DNA of 64,000 bases, taken from contig CAVYQS010000007.1 in the NCBI GenBank assembly GCA_963770765.1, positions 62,001 to 126,000 of the forward strand, written 5' to 3'. This DNA is from CAVPCY01 sp963770765. Its GTDB lineage: Bacteria; Actinomycetota; Coriobacteriia; Anaerosomatales; PHET01. The notes below the pieces were generated by a model that worked only from the letters and a program-made list of their open reading frames with translations, searched no databases and had not been told where the DNA came from. Each line of letters starts with the position of its first letter. Within the stretch, counting starts at the first letter, position 1. A program made the position numbers and the translations under genes. Positions 40,028 through 49,906 of the stretch are shown here, one piece after another.

Positions 40028-40621
40028 ATGGTAGCACGCGGCTCATCTGGCTCACGCCCGCGCAGGCACGCCCTCATGCAGCTGCTGCACGGCTGGAGGT
40101 CAGCGCTGCAGACGGTTGTCACCGCCACCCTCGAGGCCGCACGCGCGACCCGGGGCGAGGTGGGGGTGATCGCGTCGGGAGACCTGTCGCCTCTGTCCCG
40201 GTGGCCATACGTGACGTTGGCGCTCGGGTGCGTGTCCGGCGGCGCGCTCGCACGCGTCGCTCTCACCGCGCCCGGGCAGGATCGCATCGCGGCGGCGGCG
40301 GCAGGAGCCGCGGCACTGGGCTGGGCGGTGGGGCGGCTGGGGATCATGACGATCGTCCTCGGCACGAATCGTCGCAGCGCACAACGCACGCGCAGTGCAT
40401 GGGTCGCCGGAACGGTCGTGTGGGCCGTGGCTGTGGTGCCACTGGCGGCGTTCGTCGCGTGGCTCGTATCGGGTGCGATCAGCTACGTCGCACTGCGGCG
40501 CACAGGAGAACCCGCCACCCGAGCGCGCCGAGCGGTCGTCGCGGCGTGGGGGGCCCAGGCAGCGGTGGCACTCGCGAGCTGGATCGCGGTGAACGCCTGG
40601 TTCGCCTCGCTGCTGAGCTAG
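40028..40621 (+). CDS. hypothetical membrane protein
   Basis: 197 aa with the ATG at 40028; a shorter start at 40076 (MQLLHGWRSALQ) is possible. No convincing SD is seen for either. Four to five membrane helices follow (YVTLALGCVSGGALARVAL, AAGAAALGWAVGRLG, WVAGTVVWAVAVVPLAAFV, AVVAAWGAQAAVALASWIAV). I do not recognise the family. Its stop overlaps the convergent EamA gene by 4 bases (CTAG). Confidence 0.7.
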   Translation: MVARGSSGSRPRRHALMQLLHGWRSALQTVVTATLEAARATRGEVGVIASGDLSPLSRWPYVTLALGCVSGGALARVALTAPGQDRIAAAAAGAAALGWAVGRLGIMTIVLGTNRRSAQRTRSAWVAGTVVWAVAVVPLAAFVAWLVSGAISYVALRRTGEPATRARRAVVAAWGAQAAVALASWIAVNAWFASLLS

Positions 40622-41526
40622 CTGGGCGCGGGTGCGTCCACCGAGCGGGCCGCGACCTCGGCTCCTACCACGCCGGCCAGGACGAGTGCCGCGCCGGCGA
40701 GCTGGAGCGGTGCAAGCCGCTCCCCCAACACCAGGGCGGCCAGTGCGATCGTGAACAGCGGCTCGAGTGTCGAGACGACCGCCGCTTGCGCGGGGCCCAA
40801 CCCCCTGATCCCCTCCAGGTAGAGCACCACCGCCGCGAAGGTGGGTACGAGCACGATGGCGCCGAGCAGCCACCAGGTCGCCGCCTCCCATCCCGCGACC
40901 GAGAGTCCACCCCGCCCACCCGTCGCGAGCGCGCCCACGGCGGGCAGGATCGTCGCGATGCCGAACGTGTACGCCATCATCGTGAGCCGCGAGCGCCCCG
41001 GCAACCACCGGGCGGACAGGAGGTTGAACAGCGTGTAGCCCACCGCCGCGCCCAGACCGAGCACGATCCCCTGCCACGAAGCGTAGCTCTCCGACGAACC
41101 CAGACCGACCACGAGCGCGCAGCCCAGGAAGGTGACGAGGACGGCCGCCCCCTGCTTCCATGTCGCCTTCTCCCCCAGGAACAGCCAACCGGAGATGGCG
41201 ACCAGTGCCGGGTAGGCGTAGAGCAGCACCGCGACCACCGACGCGTCGGCGAACTTGAGCGCGTAGAAGAAGCAGATCGACGCCGCACCATACCCCGCGA
41301 GCGCGAGGATCGCGTACCGGCCGATGTCGGCGACCGGCACGACGAGCGCCCTGACATCGCGTGCGCCCGCCACGACGGCCAGCAGGATCGCCGAGAAGAA
41401 GAAGCGCCACGCGAGCAGGGGCAACGGCTCAGCGCCCGTCCGATAAGCAAGCGGCGTGAGGATGGCGAGAGTACCGAAGCACGCAGCCGAGACGACCACT
41501 GCGGCCAACGACCAACGACGCTGCAT
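40618..41526 (-). CDS. EamA/DMT-superfamily transporter
   Basis: 302 aa with ten predicted membrane helices in two EamA repeats of about 145 residues (each with the WRFF and GYTLFNLLSARW-type conserved segments). It is a proton-driven or facilitated drug/metabolite exporter. The substrate cannot be predicted. It begins MQRRWSLAAVVVSAACFG. Confidence 0.9.
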   Translation of the reverse strand: MQRRWSLAAVVVSAACFGTLAILTPLAYRTGAEPLPLLAWRFFFSAILLAVVAGARDVRALVVPVADIGRYAILALAGYGAASICFFYALKFADASVVAVLLYAYPALVAISGWLFLGEKATWKQGAAVLVTFLGCALVVGLGSSESYASWQGIVLGLGAAVGYTLFNLLSARWLPGRSRLTMMAYTFGIATILPAVGALATGGRGGLSVAGWEAATWWLLGAIVLVPTFAAVVLYLEGIRGLGPAQAAVVSTLEPLFTIALAALVLGERLAPLQLAGAALVLAGVVGAEVAARSVDAPAPS

Positions 41527-41615
41527 TCAGACTCCTGACGGGTGCGAGAGCGGAGGTGAGCACCCACGCTCTCACTGCATGGGTGCCGGGGTCAAGGGAG
41601 TGCTAGACTCGCGCA

Positions 41616-42023
41616 ATGCCTCGACCCGCGACAACCGATACGGCTCGAAGCCCCCGGGCGTTCCTGCGCTCGAGGAGTGTCCGCTGGAGCGCGGTCGCAC
41701 TATGGGCAGCGGCGATATTCGGAGCCTCGTCCCTGCAGGGCTCGCAGGTACCCGGGGGGTTCAACACCCCCGCGCATTTCATCGAGTACGTGGTGCTCGG
41801 TGGGCTGCTCTACGCGGCACTGCGCCTGGACCGGCCGCTGGTCGCATCGGCGGTGCTGGCCGTGGTGATCGCCTCGGCCTATGCGGTCACCGACGAGTTT
41901 CACCAGGCGTTCGTACCGGGGCGGGTATCCGATCCGCTGGACTGGGCCGTCGACACTGCGGGGGCTGCTCTGGCGGTCGTCGTCCTCGTCGTGCTGGACC
42001 GCCGGCGCACCCAGCGTCAGTAG
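41616..42023 (+). CDS. VanZ-family membrane protein
   Basis: 135 aa with about four membrane helices. The family pattern is clear: FIEYVVLGGLLYAALR, then TDEFHQAFVPGRVSDPLDW and AVDTAGA. VanZ proteins are linked to glycopeptide resistance or envelope changes, but most chromosomal members have no known role. Its end overlaps the convergent pilT end by 7 bases. Confidence 0.88.
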   Translation: MPRPATTDTARSPRAFLRSRSVRWSAVALWAAAIFGASSLQGSQVPGGFNTPAHFIEYVVLGGLLYAALRLDRPLVASAVLAVVIASAYAVTDEFHQAFVPGRVSDPLDWAVDTAGAALAVVVLVVLDRRRTQRQ

Positions 42024-43120
42024 ATGCCGCTCTCGGCCGCGGACTGAGCGCTCGTGCCGGCGTGCCTCACCTTGATCTTGAAGTCGTGCGCGTTGTGAGA
42101 CATCGAGATCGCGTCGTCGAGGGTGATGCGCCGGTCCTGGTAGAGGCGCAGCAGCGACTGGTCGAACGTCTGCATGCCGTAGTACTCCCCCTCCTCCATC
42201 GCGTCGCGGATCATGTATGTCTTCTCGGCATCGGTGATGTACTCGCGGATCGTGCCGGTCATGACGAGCACCTCGACCGCCGGGACCAACCCGCCCTGGA
42301 TAGACGGGATGAGCCGCAATGACACGATCCCCCTGAGCGTCGCGGCGAGCATCAACCGCACCTGCTTCTGTTGGTAGGGCGGGAAGAAGTCGATGACGCG
42401 GTTGATCGTCTCGGCGGCGTCGATCGTGTGAAGCGTCGAGAGCACGAGGTTGCCGATCTCGGCTGCGGTGAGCGCGGCCGAGACCGTCTCATGGTCTCGC
42501 ATCTCACCGATGAGGATGACGTCGGGGTCCTGTCGCACGACGTGGCGCAGTGCGTCTGCGTAGCTCTCGGTGTCGATCCCGATCTCGCGCTGGTTGATGA
42601 TGCACTTGTCATCTTTGTGCAGCACCTCGATCGGGTCCTCCACCGTGACGATGTGACCCTCGCGGGTGTGATTGATGTGGTCGATCATGGCGGCGAGGGT
42701 GGTGGTCTTGCCCGAGCCCGCGGTGCCGGTCACGAGAAGCAGCCCCCGCGGCTCATCGGCAAGGCGTCGGATGACCGGCGGCAAGCCGAGCTGCTCGATC
42801 GTCGCCCGGTCGGTCGCCACACGCCGTAGCGTCATACCGATGCTGCCGCGCTGGTGGAAGACGTTCACGCGGAAACGACCGACGCCGGGCAGCGAGTAGG
42901 CGAAGTCGGTCTCCCGATGGTTCTCGAACGAGACCCTCTGGCGTTCGTCCATCATGCCGAGTGCGAGAACCTTGGTCTGATCCGAGGAGAGTGTGGGCAG
43001 GTCGGTCAGCACGACGAGCCTGCCGTTGAGTCTGACCGCCGGCGGGCTTCCTACCTTGATATGTAGATCTGAGCTACCGCGCTCAGTCATTACTTTGAGC
43101 AGGCCGTCTATCTCCGCCAC
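42017..43120 (-). CDS. pilT: type IV pilus retraction ATPase PilT
   Basis: 367 aa from the GTG at 43118-43120 with GGGAGATG upstream; a GTG at 43147 is possible. Walker A is VTGTAGSGKTTTLAAM, the Asp box is VTVEDPIEV, Walker B is DPDVILIGEMRDHETVSAAL and the His box is LVLSTLHTIDAAETINR. The C-terminal half has the AIRQLI-like helix region. The RDHETVSAALTAAEIG and DRRITLDDAISMSHN segments favour PilT over PilB. Other pilus genes are not in the window. Pili would make motility or DNA uptake possible. Confidence 0.93.
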   Translation of the reverse strand: MAEIDGLLKVMTERGSSDLHIKVGSPPAVRLNGRLVVLTDLPTLSSDQTKVLALGMMDERQRVSFENHRETDFAYSLPGVGRFRVNVFHQRGSIGMTLRRVATDRATIEQLGLPPVIRRLADEPRGLLLVTGTAGSGKTTTLAAMIDHINHTREGHIVTVEDPIEVLHKDDKCIINQREIGIDTESYADALRHVVRQDPDVILIGEMRDHETVSAALTAAEIGNLVLSTLHTIDAAETINRVIDFFPPYQQKQVRLMLAATLRGIVSLRLIPSIQGGLVPAVEVLVMTGTIREYITDAEKTYMIRDAMEEGEYYGMQTFDQSLLRLYQDRRITLDDAISMSHNAHDFKIKVRHAGTSAQSAAESGIY

Positions 43121-43197
43121 GCGATTCATCTCCCGTTGTGTCCACACCCTGCCTTGCGGGCAAGTCTACCGCACCCTTCTTCTCTCAGAACATAACC

Positions 43198-43233
43198 GCG
43201 CCCCCGTTCTCACCTATCGGAGAACGGGGGCGC
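43198..43233 (-). terminator. terminator after the NlpC/P60 gene
   Basis: A perfect 14-base arm pair (GCGCCCCCGTTCTC with GAGAACGGGGGCGC) around an 8-base loop, 28 bases after the stop at 43261. It is a strong hairpin, though without a long U-run. Confidence 0.8.
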
Positions 43234-43260
43234 GAACTGTAGCGCGAGGCGAAGAAAGAG

Positions 43261-44325
43261 CTACGGGCGGGAGGCGCCGGCGTAGTTGCTGCGGTTGATC
43301 GACGCGAAGCGAACCACATCGCCCGTTCGAGGGCTGTGGATCATGGTGCCGCCGCCCACGTAGATGCCCACGTGGTGGATCGGGGAACCGAAGAAGACCA
43401 GGTCGCCCGGTTTGAGATCCGAACGGCTGACGCGCTCACCCGCGTGGATCTGCGCCCGCGACACGCGCGGCAGGCTCACCCCGACCTGACGGTAGACGAA
43501 CGACGTGAAGCCCGAGCAGTCGAAGGAGTTCGGGCCACTCGCACCCCACCGGTACGGAGCGCCAAGATACTTCTTCGCGACCGAGATGACCTCGCTGCGG
43601 GGCGCGCGCGACGGCGGTGGGAAGCGACGTCCGCCGCTCGGGTTGCTCGAGGCGACGGTTCGCGCGGCGGAGCGCCTCGCCTCCTCAGCGGCCTGGAGGG
43701 AGCGGATCTCGGCTTCGAGTCCTGCGAGCTTGCGCTTGCGCTCGCTGAGCTGCGACCGGATCGAGTTGCGGTTCTTGCGCATGACCGCGACCTGGCCGGC
43801 CGCCGCCTTCTCCTTGGCCGCGATCTCCTTGTGGGTCGCCTTGACCTCGGCGCGGAGCACCTTGAGCTCGGCGATCGCATCGGCGTCTTCGCCGTTTATG
43901 TCCTTGAGCACGTCCCAGGTGGTCGCGAACTCCTCGAACGACTCCGCGCCGAGGAGGACCTCGGTGAACCCGACGGGGCCTGTGCGGTACATGCTGTTGG
44001 CGCGGGTGTTGAGGTGCTTCTGGACGACCTTGGTGCGCTTCTGCACCTTCGCGAGCTTCTTGGCCGCCTTCTTCTTCTGGGCGAGAAGCTTGGCCCGCTT
44101 CTCGGCGGCCGCGTTGTAGCGCTCGGATGCGATCTCCATGCGCTCATCGAGCTTCTCGACCTGTGCTTTGACTGCGCGAGCGCGCTCCATCTTGCTTGCC
44201 GGAACGGCCATCGCGGAAGAGGCACTCAGGAAGAGTGCCGATGAGAGTATCAGCGCCAGAAGCGCCCTGTATCGGGTAGTCAGTTCGTTTCCTCCCTGGC
44301 TGACCGGGGGCAGAACACACCGCAC
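43261..44325 (-). CDS. coiled-coil NlpC/P60 peptidoglycan hydrolase
   Basis: 354 aa with the outer GTG start. A signal peptide (LALILSSALFLSASSAMA) is followed by a long Lys/Ala-rich coiled coil (about residues 45-225) and a C-terminal NlpC/P60 domain. Catalytic Cys is in NSFDCSGFTSFVYRQVG, His in IHHVGIYVGGG, and the third residue in MIHSPRTGDVV. This is the RipA/CwlO type of gamma-D-Glu-DAP endopeptidase. Inside the frame GGGAGG stands 7 bases before a CTG (44281-44283) that would place the start right at the signal peptide, so an unusual CTG start is possible. Confidence 0.9.
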   Translation of the reverse strand: MRCVLPPVSQGGNELTTRYRALLALILSSALFLSASSAMAVPASKMERARAVKAQVEKLDERMEIASERYNAAAEKRAKLLAQKKKAAKKLAKVQKRTKVVQKHLNTRANSMYRTGPVGFTEVLLGAESFEEFATTWDVLKDINGEDADAIAELKVLRAEVKATHKEIAAKEKAAAGQVAVMRKNRNSIRSQLSERKRKLAGLEAEIRSLQAAEEARRSAARTVASSNPSGGRRFPPPSRAPRSEVISVAKKYLGAPYRWGASGPNSFDCSGFTSFVYRQVGVSLPRVSRAQIHAGERVSRSDLKPGDLVFFGSPIHHVGIYVGGGTMIHSPRTGDVVRFASINRSNYAGASRP

Positions 44326-44346
44326 GATTCTACCACTGCGCCCGAA

Positions 44347-45237
44347 TCAGTCGAAAACGGCACACAGCGCGTCGAGCAGTCCCACCGCCGAACGTTGCTG
44401 CGCGTGTTCGTCATCTGCACCCAGATCGTCGAGCTCGATGACGATCTCCGCGCACGACGACTTCGCCGAGGCGATCGCGGTGAGCAACCTGCCGACAAGG
44501 GCATCGGGCGAGTCCAGGCGCACCACGGGGTGCCCTACTTCAGCAGACGCCGTGCCGTGTGCGCAAATCCGCAGGACAGCAGCGGTGTCGGCAGGGAGAT
44601 CGAACGATCCCACGACGGTGATGCGCGCATCGGGATTGGCCGCGAGCGCGAGGTTGGCGACGCGCTCGGCGACCTTGACTCCATCCGAATCGATGCCGCT
44701 CACGGCAAGATCGACCCGAGAGAGCCCCTCACAGGCTCTTACGGGCGCGGTACGGGCCGCGGAGTGGGAACCTGCGGCCTTGCCCTCCCAGATATGCCGA
44801 AGCGCTGAGATCGCCCTGAGCGTCCCCTCGCCCGCGATCCCGTCGGCGACCAGACCGGAGTTGCGCTGGAACTCGCGCACGGCGTGCTCGGTGAAGGGGC
44901 CGAATATCCTGTCTGAAGCTCCGCACGCGAAGCCGAGCGCGTTGAGCGCCTCTTGCAGCAATCCCACGTCATGCCCGTGGAAGTAAGGGATCCTGAGATA
45001 GAGCATGCGGTCGCCGAGCGTGAAAGTCGCGTCGACGAGCGCCGACCACGTCTCATCTCCCACCATGCCGTCCTCGGCCAGCGCGTTCTCCTGCTGGAAT
45101 GCCCGGACGGCATCTGCGGTACGTCCGAAGAACACGCCGTCGATGCCGGTCATCCCCAAGTCATAGCCCAGGATGCGCAGGCGGCGCTGGATGTCCTCGA
45201 CGGCCGCTCCGCGGTCGCCGACACGCACCGGCCTCAT
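44347..45237 (-). CDS. peptidoglycan-binding protein with two PG_binding_1 repeats (CwlM-like)
   Basis: 296 aa. The start ATG at 45235-45237 (MRPVRVGDRGAAVEDIQRRL) has GAGGAGG upstream. Two PG-binding repeats fill the first ~155 residues. The remaining ~135 residues (ACEGLSRVDLAVSGIDSDGV to the end) resemble the place of an amidase_3 domain in CwlM. I see no convincing HxE...HxxE zinc ligands, so the enzyme part may be inactive or different. Actinobacterial CwlM controls MurA rather than cutting wall; a similar regulatory job is possible. Confidence 0.75.
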   Translation of the reverse strand: MRPVRVGDRGAAVEDIQRRLRILGYDLGMTGIDGVFFGRTADAVRAFQQENALAEDGMVGDETWSALVDATFTLGDRMLYLRIPYFHGHDVGLLQEALNALGFACGASDRIFGPFTEHAVREFQRNSGLVADGIAGEGTLRAISALRHIWEGKAAGSHSAARTAPVRACEGLSRVDLAVSGIDSDGVKVAERVANLALAANPDARITVVGSFDLPADTAAVLRICAHGTASAEVGHPVVRLDSPDALVGRLLTAIASAKSSCAEIVIELDDLGADDEHAQQRSAVGLLDALCAVFD

Positions 45238-45260
45238 CGAAGTACCCTCCTCAAGCGTCC

Positions 45261-45611
45261 CTAGATACCAGGGCTGTGCCGCCCTCGGAAACGGTCGACG
45301 CCGCGCTGCAATCTGACGTCGCCACCCCCGGAGGTCCGGAGGAACTGGCGTACTTCGAGCAGGAGTACCGAATCGGGCCGGTAGGTGCACGAAGCCGAGC
45401 GCGGGTCGCCGTCGCAGTCTATCACGTAGGCATCGGCCAGAGCACTGAGCACCGACTCCACCTTCACGTCATCGAGGCCGGTTCCGCGAGTGATCCCCCG
45501 GAGCTCGAACGGTACCTCTCTGTGCGTGTCCAGGTACGCCACGACGCCATGGATCGCCGACCGGGTCGTGCGGTCGTCGGGCAGTGCGGCGAGCGCCTTC
45601 CTCAGACTCAC
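45261..45611 (-). CDS. small hypothetical protein
   Basis: 116 aa from the GTG at 45609-45611 with GGAGGTGCC upstream. It starts VSLRKALAALPDDRTTRSAI and contains HGVVAYLDTHREVPFELRGI and SVLSALADAYVIDCDGDP, with two Cys. It has a winged-helix look (helix-helix-strand pattern with a final FLRT segment). I do not know the family. It lies 24 bases upstream of the CwlM-like gene and is probably in its operon. Confidence 0.65.
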   Translation of the reverse strand: MSLRKALAALPDDRTTRSAIHGVVAYLDTHREVPFELRGITRGTGLDDVKVESVLSALADAYVIDCDGDPRSASCTYRPDSVLLLEVRQFLRTSGGGDVRLQRGVDRFRGRHSPGI

Positions 45612-45754
45612 GGCACCTCCTCGCGCACGTGGTCGGCGGCTTCGAACCTCATTGGAACGTTCCCTCTTCACCCTACTCTTCGGCAGGGGTTGCGCGACCC
45701 CTTATAATGATTTGATGCGAGTCACCAATTCCTGATCGGCGAAAGGCTTGTCTC

Positions 45755-46810
45755 TTGAACGCACGAACCATCACGCAGCGCATCCTGCTCGTTGTGGTCG
45801 CCACGGCGCTCCTGGCGCTTTCGGCGACGATGGCGTGGGCAGCGGTCAATGACTACGCCGCGCGCACCTACGTCGCCAGCGGTGTCTCGATCGCGGGAGC
45901 CGACCTCTCCGGCATGACCGAACAGCAGGCCCGCGAGGCCATCGAAGAGTCGGTCTCCTCGCCGCTACTCCGCCCCGTGATCGTGATCGCCGACGGTCGG
46001 CAGTTCACGTTCGACCCCCGGGGCGCCGTGAGCGTCGACACCGAGGGCATGCTCGACGAGGCGTTCAGCCCGCGTCGCTCGGCGTCGTACCTCGAGCGCC
46101 TGCGCCACGACCTCACCGGAGAACCGCTCCAGGCCGAGATCCAGCCGCTCTTCACGGTGGATGACTCCGTGCTGGACGCGTGGCTTGCCGGAGTCGCCGA
46201 CGCGGTGGACCGCAAGGCGGTCAATGCCAAGGTCAAGATCGTGGGCAGCAAGGTCGAACTCAGGCCGTCGGAGAAGGGTGCCCGCACCGACGTCGCCGGG
46301 GCGGCCGCACTGCTCAGGGCCGCGTACTCCGGAGAGGACGCACTCGCGGAATCCAAGAACGTCACGTTGCCCGTGAAGGCCCTCAAGCCCAAGGTCACCG
46401 AGAAGAACATCGGCAAGACGATCGTGGTCGACCTCTCGCAGCGCCGCATCCGCCTGTTCGATGGCGAGGAGCTCGAGGTCACCTATCCGTGCGCGATCGG
46501 TACGCCCCAGTACCCGACGCCCGCCGGCCACTTCGAGATCGTCCAGAAGCGCTACCGCCCCACGTGGGTCAACCCGGCCAAGAGCGGCTGGGGGGCCGAC
46601 ATGCCCGACCGCATCCCGCCGGGCCCGAGCAACCCGCTGGGCACGCGCGCTCTGAACCTGAGCGCCTCGGGGATCCGCTTCCACGGCACGAACAATATCG
46701 GGTCGGTGGGAACCGCCGCGAGTCACGGATGCATGCGCATGAGGATGTCGGACATCGAGGACTTCTACGAGAGGGTCAAGGTCGGCACCCAGGTCTACAT
46801 CGTGCCGTAG
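45755..46810 (+). CDS. L,D-transpeptidase (YkuD) with VanW/PG_binding_4-like N-terminal domain
   Basis: 351 aa. A TTG start (AAAGG 9 bases before) leads to a signal-anchor (ILLVVVATALLALSATMAWAA). Then comes a repeat domain like PG_binding_4 (GADLSGMTEQQAREAIEESV, and a second half at about 140-200). The C-terminal YkuD domain has SASGIRFHGTNNIGSVG and the catalytic SHGCMRMRMSDIE. It would make 3-3 cross-links in peptidoglycan or attach surface proteins. It is the only plus-strand gene in this section. Confidence 0.92.
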   Translation: MNARTITQRILLVVVATALLALSATMAWAAVNDYAARTYVASGVSIAGADLSGMTEQQAREAIEESVSSPLLRPVIVIADGRQFTFDPRGAVSVDTEGMLDEAFSPRRSASYLERLRHDLTGEPLQAEIQPLFTVDDSVLDAWLAGVADAVDRKAVNAKVKIVGSKVELRPSEKGARTDVAGAAALLRAAYSGEDALAESKNVTLPVKALKPKVTEKNIGKTIVVDLSQRRIRLFDGEELEVTYPCAIGTPQYPTPAGHFEIVQKRYRPTWVNPAKSGWGADMPDRIPPGPSNPLGTRALNLSASGIRFHGTNNIGSVGTAASHGCMRMRMSDIEDFYERVKVGTQVYIVP

Positions 46811-46840
46811 GTCACTGCAGCGCACCGTCCTGCATGCGAA

Positions 46841-46869
46841 GAGCCGACGCCGCTGGGGGGCGTCGGCTC
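46841..46869. terminator. bidirectional terminator between convergent genes
   Basis: GAGCCGACGCC and GGCGTCGGCTC (11 bases each) lie between the ends of the L,D-transpeptidase (+) and the secreted protein gene (-). Confidence 0.75.
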
Positions 46870-46906
46870 GACACTTCGGTCCACATGCTCGCTCGCGCTC
46901 CGAGCG

Positions 46907-49014
46907 CTACTTCGCGGTCACGTACAACCAGCTGGAGTACGTGGGGTAGTGGCCCGCGTCATCGTGGTAGGCGCGCACCCGCCACTTGCCGGTCTTGGGG
47001 AGCTTGTAGCTCGCCTTGACCCGCGAGTAGGTCGAGGAGTTGTACGCCTTGGCGTAGACGTTCTTGTAGAAGCGGTACTTGCCGTTGACCTTGCGCTCGA
47101 AGCGCAGCTTGACGGGCTTGGTCCCCGCGGTGTGGCGCGGCTTGAGCTTCGCGCGCCACGTGTAGGTCTTCTTGGCCTTGATCTTCTTGGTCGAGGTGTA
47201 GGGCTTGCCCAGGTAGGCCTTGGGATCGACGGAGCGCACGGCGCTCGGTGAGGCCGCGTTGTAGCCGGGCGCACCGCTGAAGGCGAGGCGGAAGTAAGCC
47301 TTCGAGTAGTTGTAGCCGCTCGAGGACGCAGGGATGGCGAAGCTGACAGAGCCCGAGCTGTAGGTCTTCTTCGACGCGATCGTGGTCCATCCGGTCTTGC
47401 CGTTGCTCGAGCGCTGAAGAGCGACTGTCACACCGCCCACAGGGGCGCTGCCCGCCTTCAGGTAACCCGACAGCGAGCCGGCCTTCCCGTAGGAGCGGAC
47501 CTGGCTGCCCGACATCGACGTGAAGGCGGTGTTCGCGTTGACCTGGAAGACGATGGTCTTGTAGCGGCGACCAGTTGCTCTCGGCATCCTTGACTCTGAA
47601 CCTCACCGAGTAGGGCGTCTTTCGGGCCGGGACGGCGATGGTGTGCGAGGCGGAGTTGACGGTCTGTTTCGGCGCGCCCCATCGATCGAGTACTCGATCG
47701 CGGTGACGCGGCTCGGGCACGCCCGAGCCCGACCACGACAGCGTCCTTCTGCGTGAGTTCGCCATAGGAGGAGCCCGCACCCGGATCCCATGCCTGAACC
47801 GCGTAGGTGTAGCTGCCCGTTGCCAGCGCGTCCTGGATCGATCGGATCGTCGCGCGGTCCAGCGAACTGGTGAGCTCGGTCCACGCCGAGGAGCCGGACT
47901 TGCGCCACACGCGGTAGCTCATGGTCGAGTATCAGGAGCTGCGTTCGTGACCGAGGTGGGCGGCGGGGTCCAAGACAGCTTGGCTTGTCCTGAGTCCGAT
48001 CCGGTGAGTCTTGACCGCAGGAAACGCCGGAGTAGACATCCTTGTACTCGGCGATCGCCACCGGCGTGCCGTCGCCGGGCTGCAGCGCTATCGAGCCCCA
48101 AGGCACCGGCCCGTACTTGTAGCCGGTGATCGCGAAGTCGTCGATGGCGGGGCCTTGGCCGTTCGCTACCCCACCCGCACCCGGGCTCATGTCGAAGAAC
48201 TGGAACCACAGCTTGCCAGGAACGCGTGAGAGCCGACTGCGCTGCCACCCGACAGTTCGTACTCACACCATTGCCACGTAGCCGGCGGCCGTCTTGGGGA
48301 ACGAGTAGTGACTCTCGTTGGTGACTCGGGCTCACCAGGGTCTTGCCAGTAGAAGCCGAAGATGTCGTTCGTGCCCAGAGTAGGCATGTTGTAGTGGAAC
48401 GACGCCCACGATCGGTAGTAGTCGGCAAGCTGCGGGAGCCGCGAGCGTGGCCTGACCCCGCGTGCCCGATGTCATGAAGTTGTAGGTGACATAGACGGTG
48501 GAGCCGCTGGTATTATCGCGGTGCCAACGCGCGCGATGGTCGTGTAGCCTTGGGCATCGGTCGCGATCTTGTACGCGCTCGCCGCGTATCTGGTGCCACC
48601 ACTCGCCGCGCTCCACACTTCATAGGTGTTGGTGGTCAGGAAACCGAGTCGCTTCGGCGTCGTGCCCGACGAGAGGACCAACGGGCTCGCGTTCGCGCTT
48701 TGCGAAGTAGTCCGATCTTGGGATAGCGTAGGGAAGAATGTCGACGGCGCCACGGTGGGGTACTGCCGGGTACCTGCACACCACAGACCGTAGCCTGAAG
48801 TCCCCCTGCGGACGCTCGCGATTCGTCCCCAGAATGCGGCCGATGGACGCTCGCTGGCGATCTCGGCGAGCGCGAAGCCGCCATCACTCGCGTTGAAGTC
48901 GGTCGAGACGATGGTCTGTCTCGCCGTGGGTGGATCAGCCGCCCACGCGCTTGGCGCGAACACCAAAGAACACACGAAGGCGACCGCAAAGAGCCGCAGG
49001 ACTTTCGGAGGCAT
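46907..49014 (-). CDS. secreted Ig/FN3-like surface protein (frameshifted by sequence errors)
   Basis: One gene of about 700 codons cut into seven or eight frames by single-base indels. The start MPPKVLRLFAVAFVCSLVFA is a signal peptide ending APSAWA. The middle frames show GPAIDDFAITGYKYGPVPWG (as in repeat exoproteins) and an FN3-like segment (SYRVWRKSGSSAWTELTSSL). The C-terminal 130 residues contain TWRAKLKPRHTAGTKPVKL and KTGKWRVRAYHDDAGHYPTY. I infer an outside protein, perhaps a binding or stalk protein. The start has AGGAGG and lies 13 bases after the TPR-like gene. The exact amino-acid sequence cannot be rebuilt here. Confidence 0.7.
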
Positions 49015-49027
49015 TGCCGGATCCCTC

Positions 49028-49900
49028 CTACATGTTGTCCGGAAACGCCTTGGCGGCGTTTCCGGCTTCGTTGTTGAGCGCCGACGGCTTGCCGTCGAGC
49101 GTCGTCAGAACCACTTCGAACACGTAGCGCCCTCGGACATAGACGATTGTCGCAAAGCGCGTGCCGTCCGTGCCGAAATACGCAGAAGCACCATCGATGC
49201 TGACCGTCTTGCCGTTCTTAGGATACAGGCTCTTGCTCGTCTGCTCCACGAATGCCTGTGCATCCGCCTTCGACGCGCGGTAGTGCACCGACCACTGCGC
49301 CCTCGAATGACGCAGCGTCCGGATCGCCTACCGTGCCGGAGACCGTCGCGTCGTCACCCACCACGTTCTGGGTACCGAGCGAATACCCTGCGGCGGCACG
49401 GCGGCAGCAGCGCCGCCGAGGTCATCGGTCGGCTTGCCGAACGCGGGGTCCTCGGCCGCCGGCGCAGGGGCGGGGGCTGGGGCACTCTGCTGCTCATCTG
49501 CAGGGTCGACCGGCTCATTGTCTTCAGCGGATCCGAATCCGAGCCGGCCGAGGTACCGCTGGCCGAGCTGCGCGCGGAGTCGAGTGTGCGCTGCGCCTCT
49601 TGTTGCCGGGGTCGGCTTCGACGACTTGCTCGAGCATCACGATGGCCGCAGTGGTGTCTCCCGACGACAGCGCGACGAGCGCCCTTCGTAGAGCGTGTCG
49701 CCGTCATTGGCGCCGAGCTGGGTGTTCAACGGACTCGTGCTCTGGGGTGCCGAGAGGGCCGAGACGCCGAGATCACGCCGGCGAGCAGCAGGCCACGCCG
49801 CAATGCCGCTCAGCACGCTCTTGCGTCTTGGGCTCGACGTCTGCCCAGAGCCGCCGCCCGCCCGGCTTCTCGTCTGTCTCCTGTCTCTGTACCTGTTCAC
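49028..49900 (-). CDS. membrane-anchored TPR-like protein, paralogue of the 61-kb lipoprotein (frameshifted)
   Basis: About 290 codons, split by indels. The GTG start at 49898-49900 (VNRYRDR) lies 6 bases after the previous stop. A membrane helix follows (near LAGVISVSALSAP). Then a TPR-like part, a Pro/Ala linker, and a C-terminal domain with VSIDGASAYFGTDGTRFAT follow. The last part and the TPR segment (MLEQVVEADPGNKEAQRTL) resemble the 61365-62207 lipoprotein, which makes them paralogues. The function of the C-terminal domain is not known to me. Confidence 0.7.
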
Positions 49901-49906
49901 TCCGAT

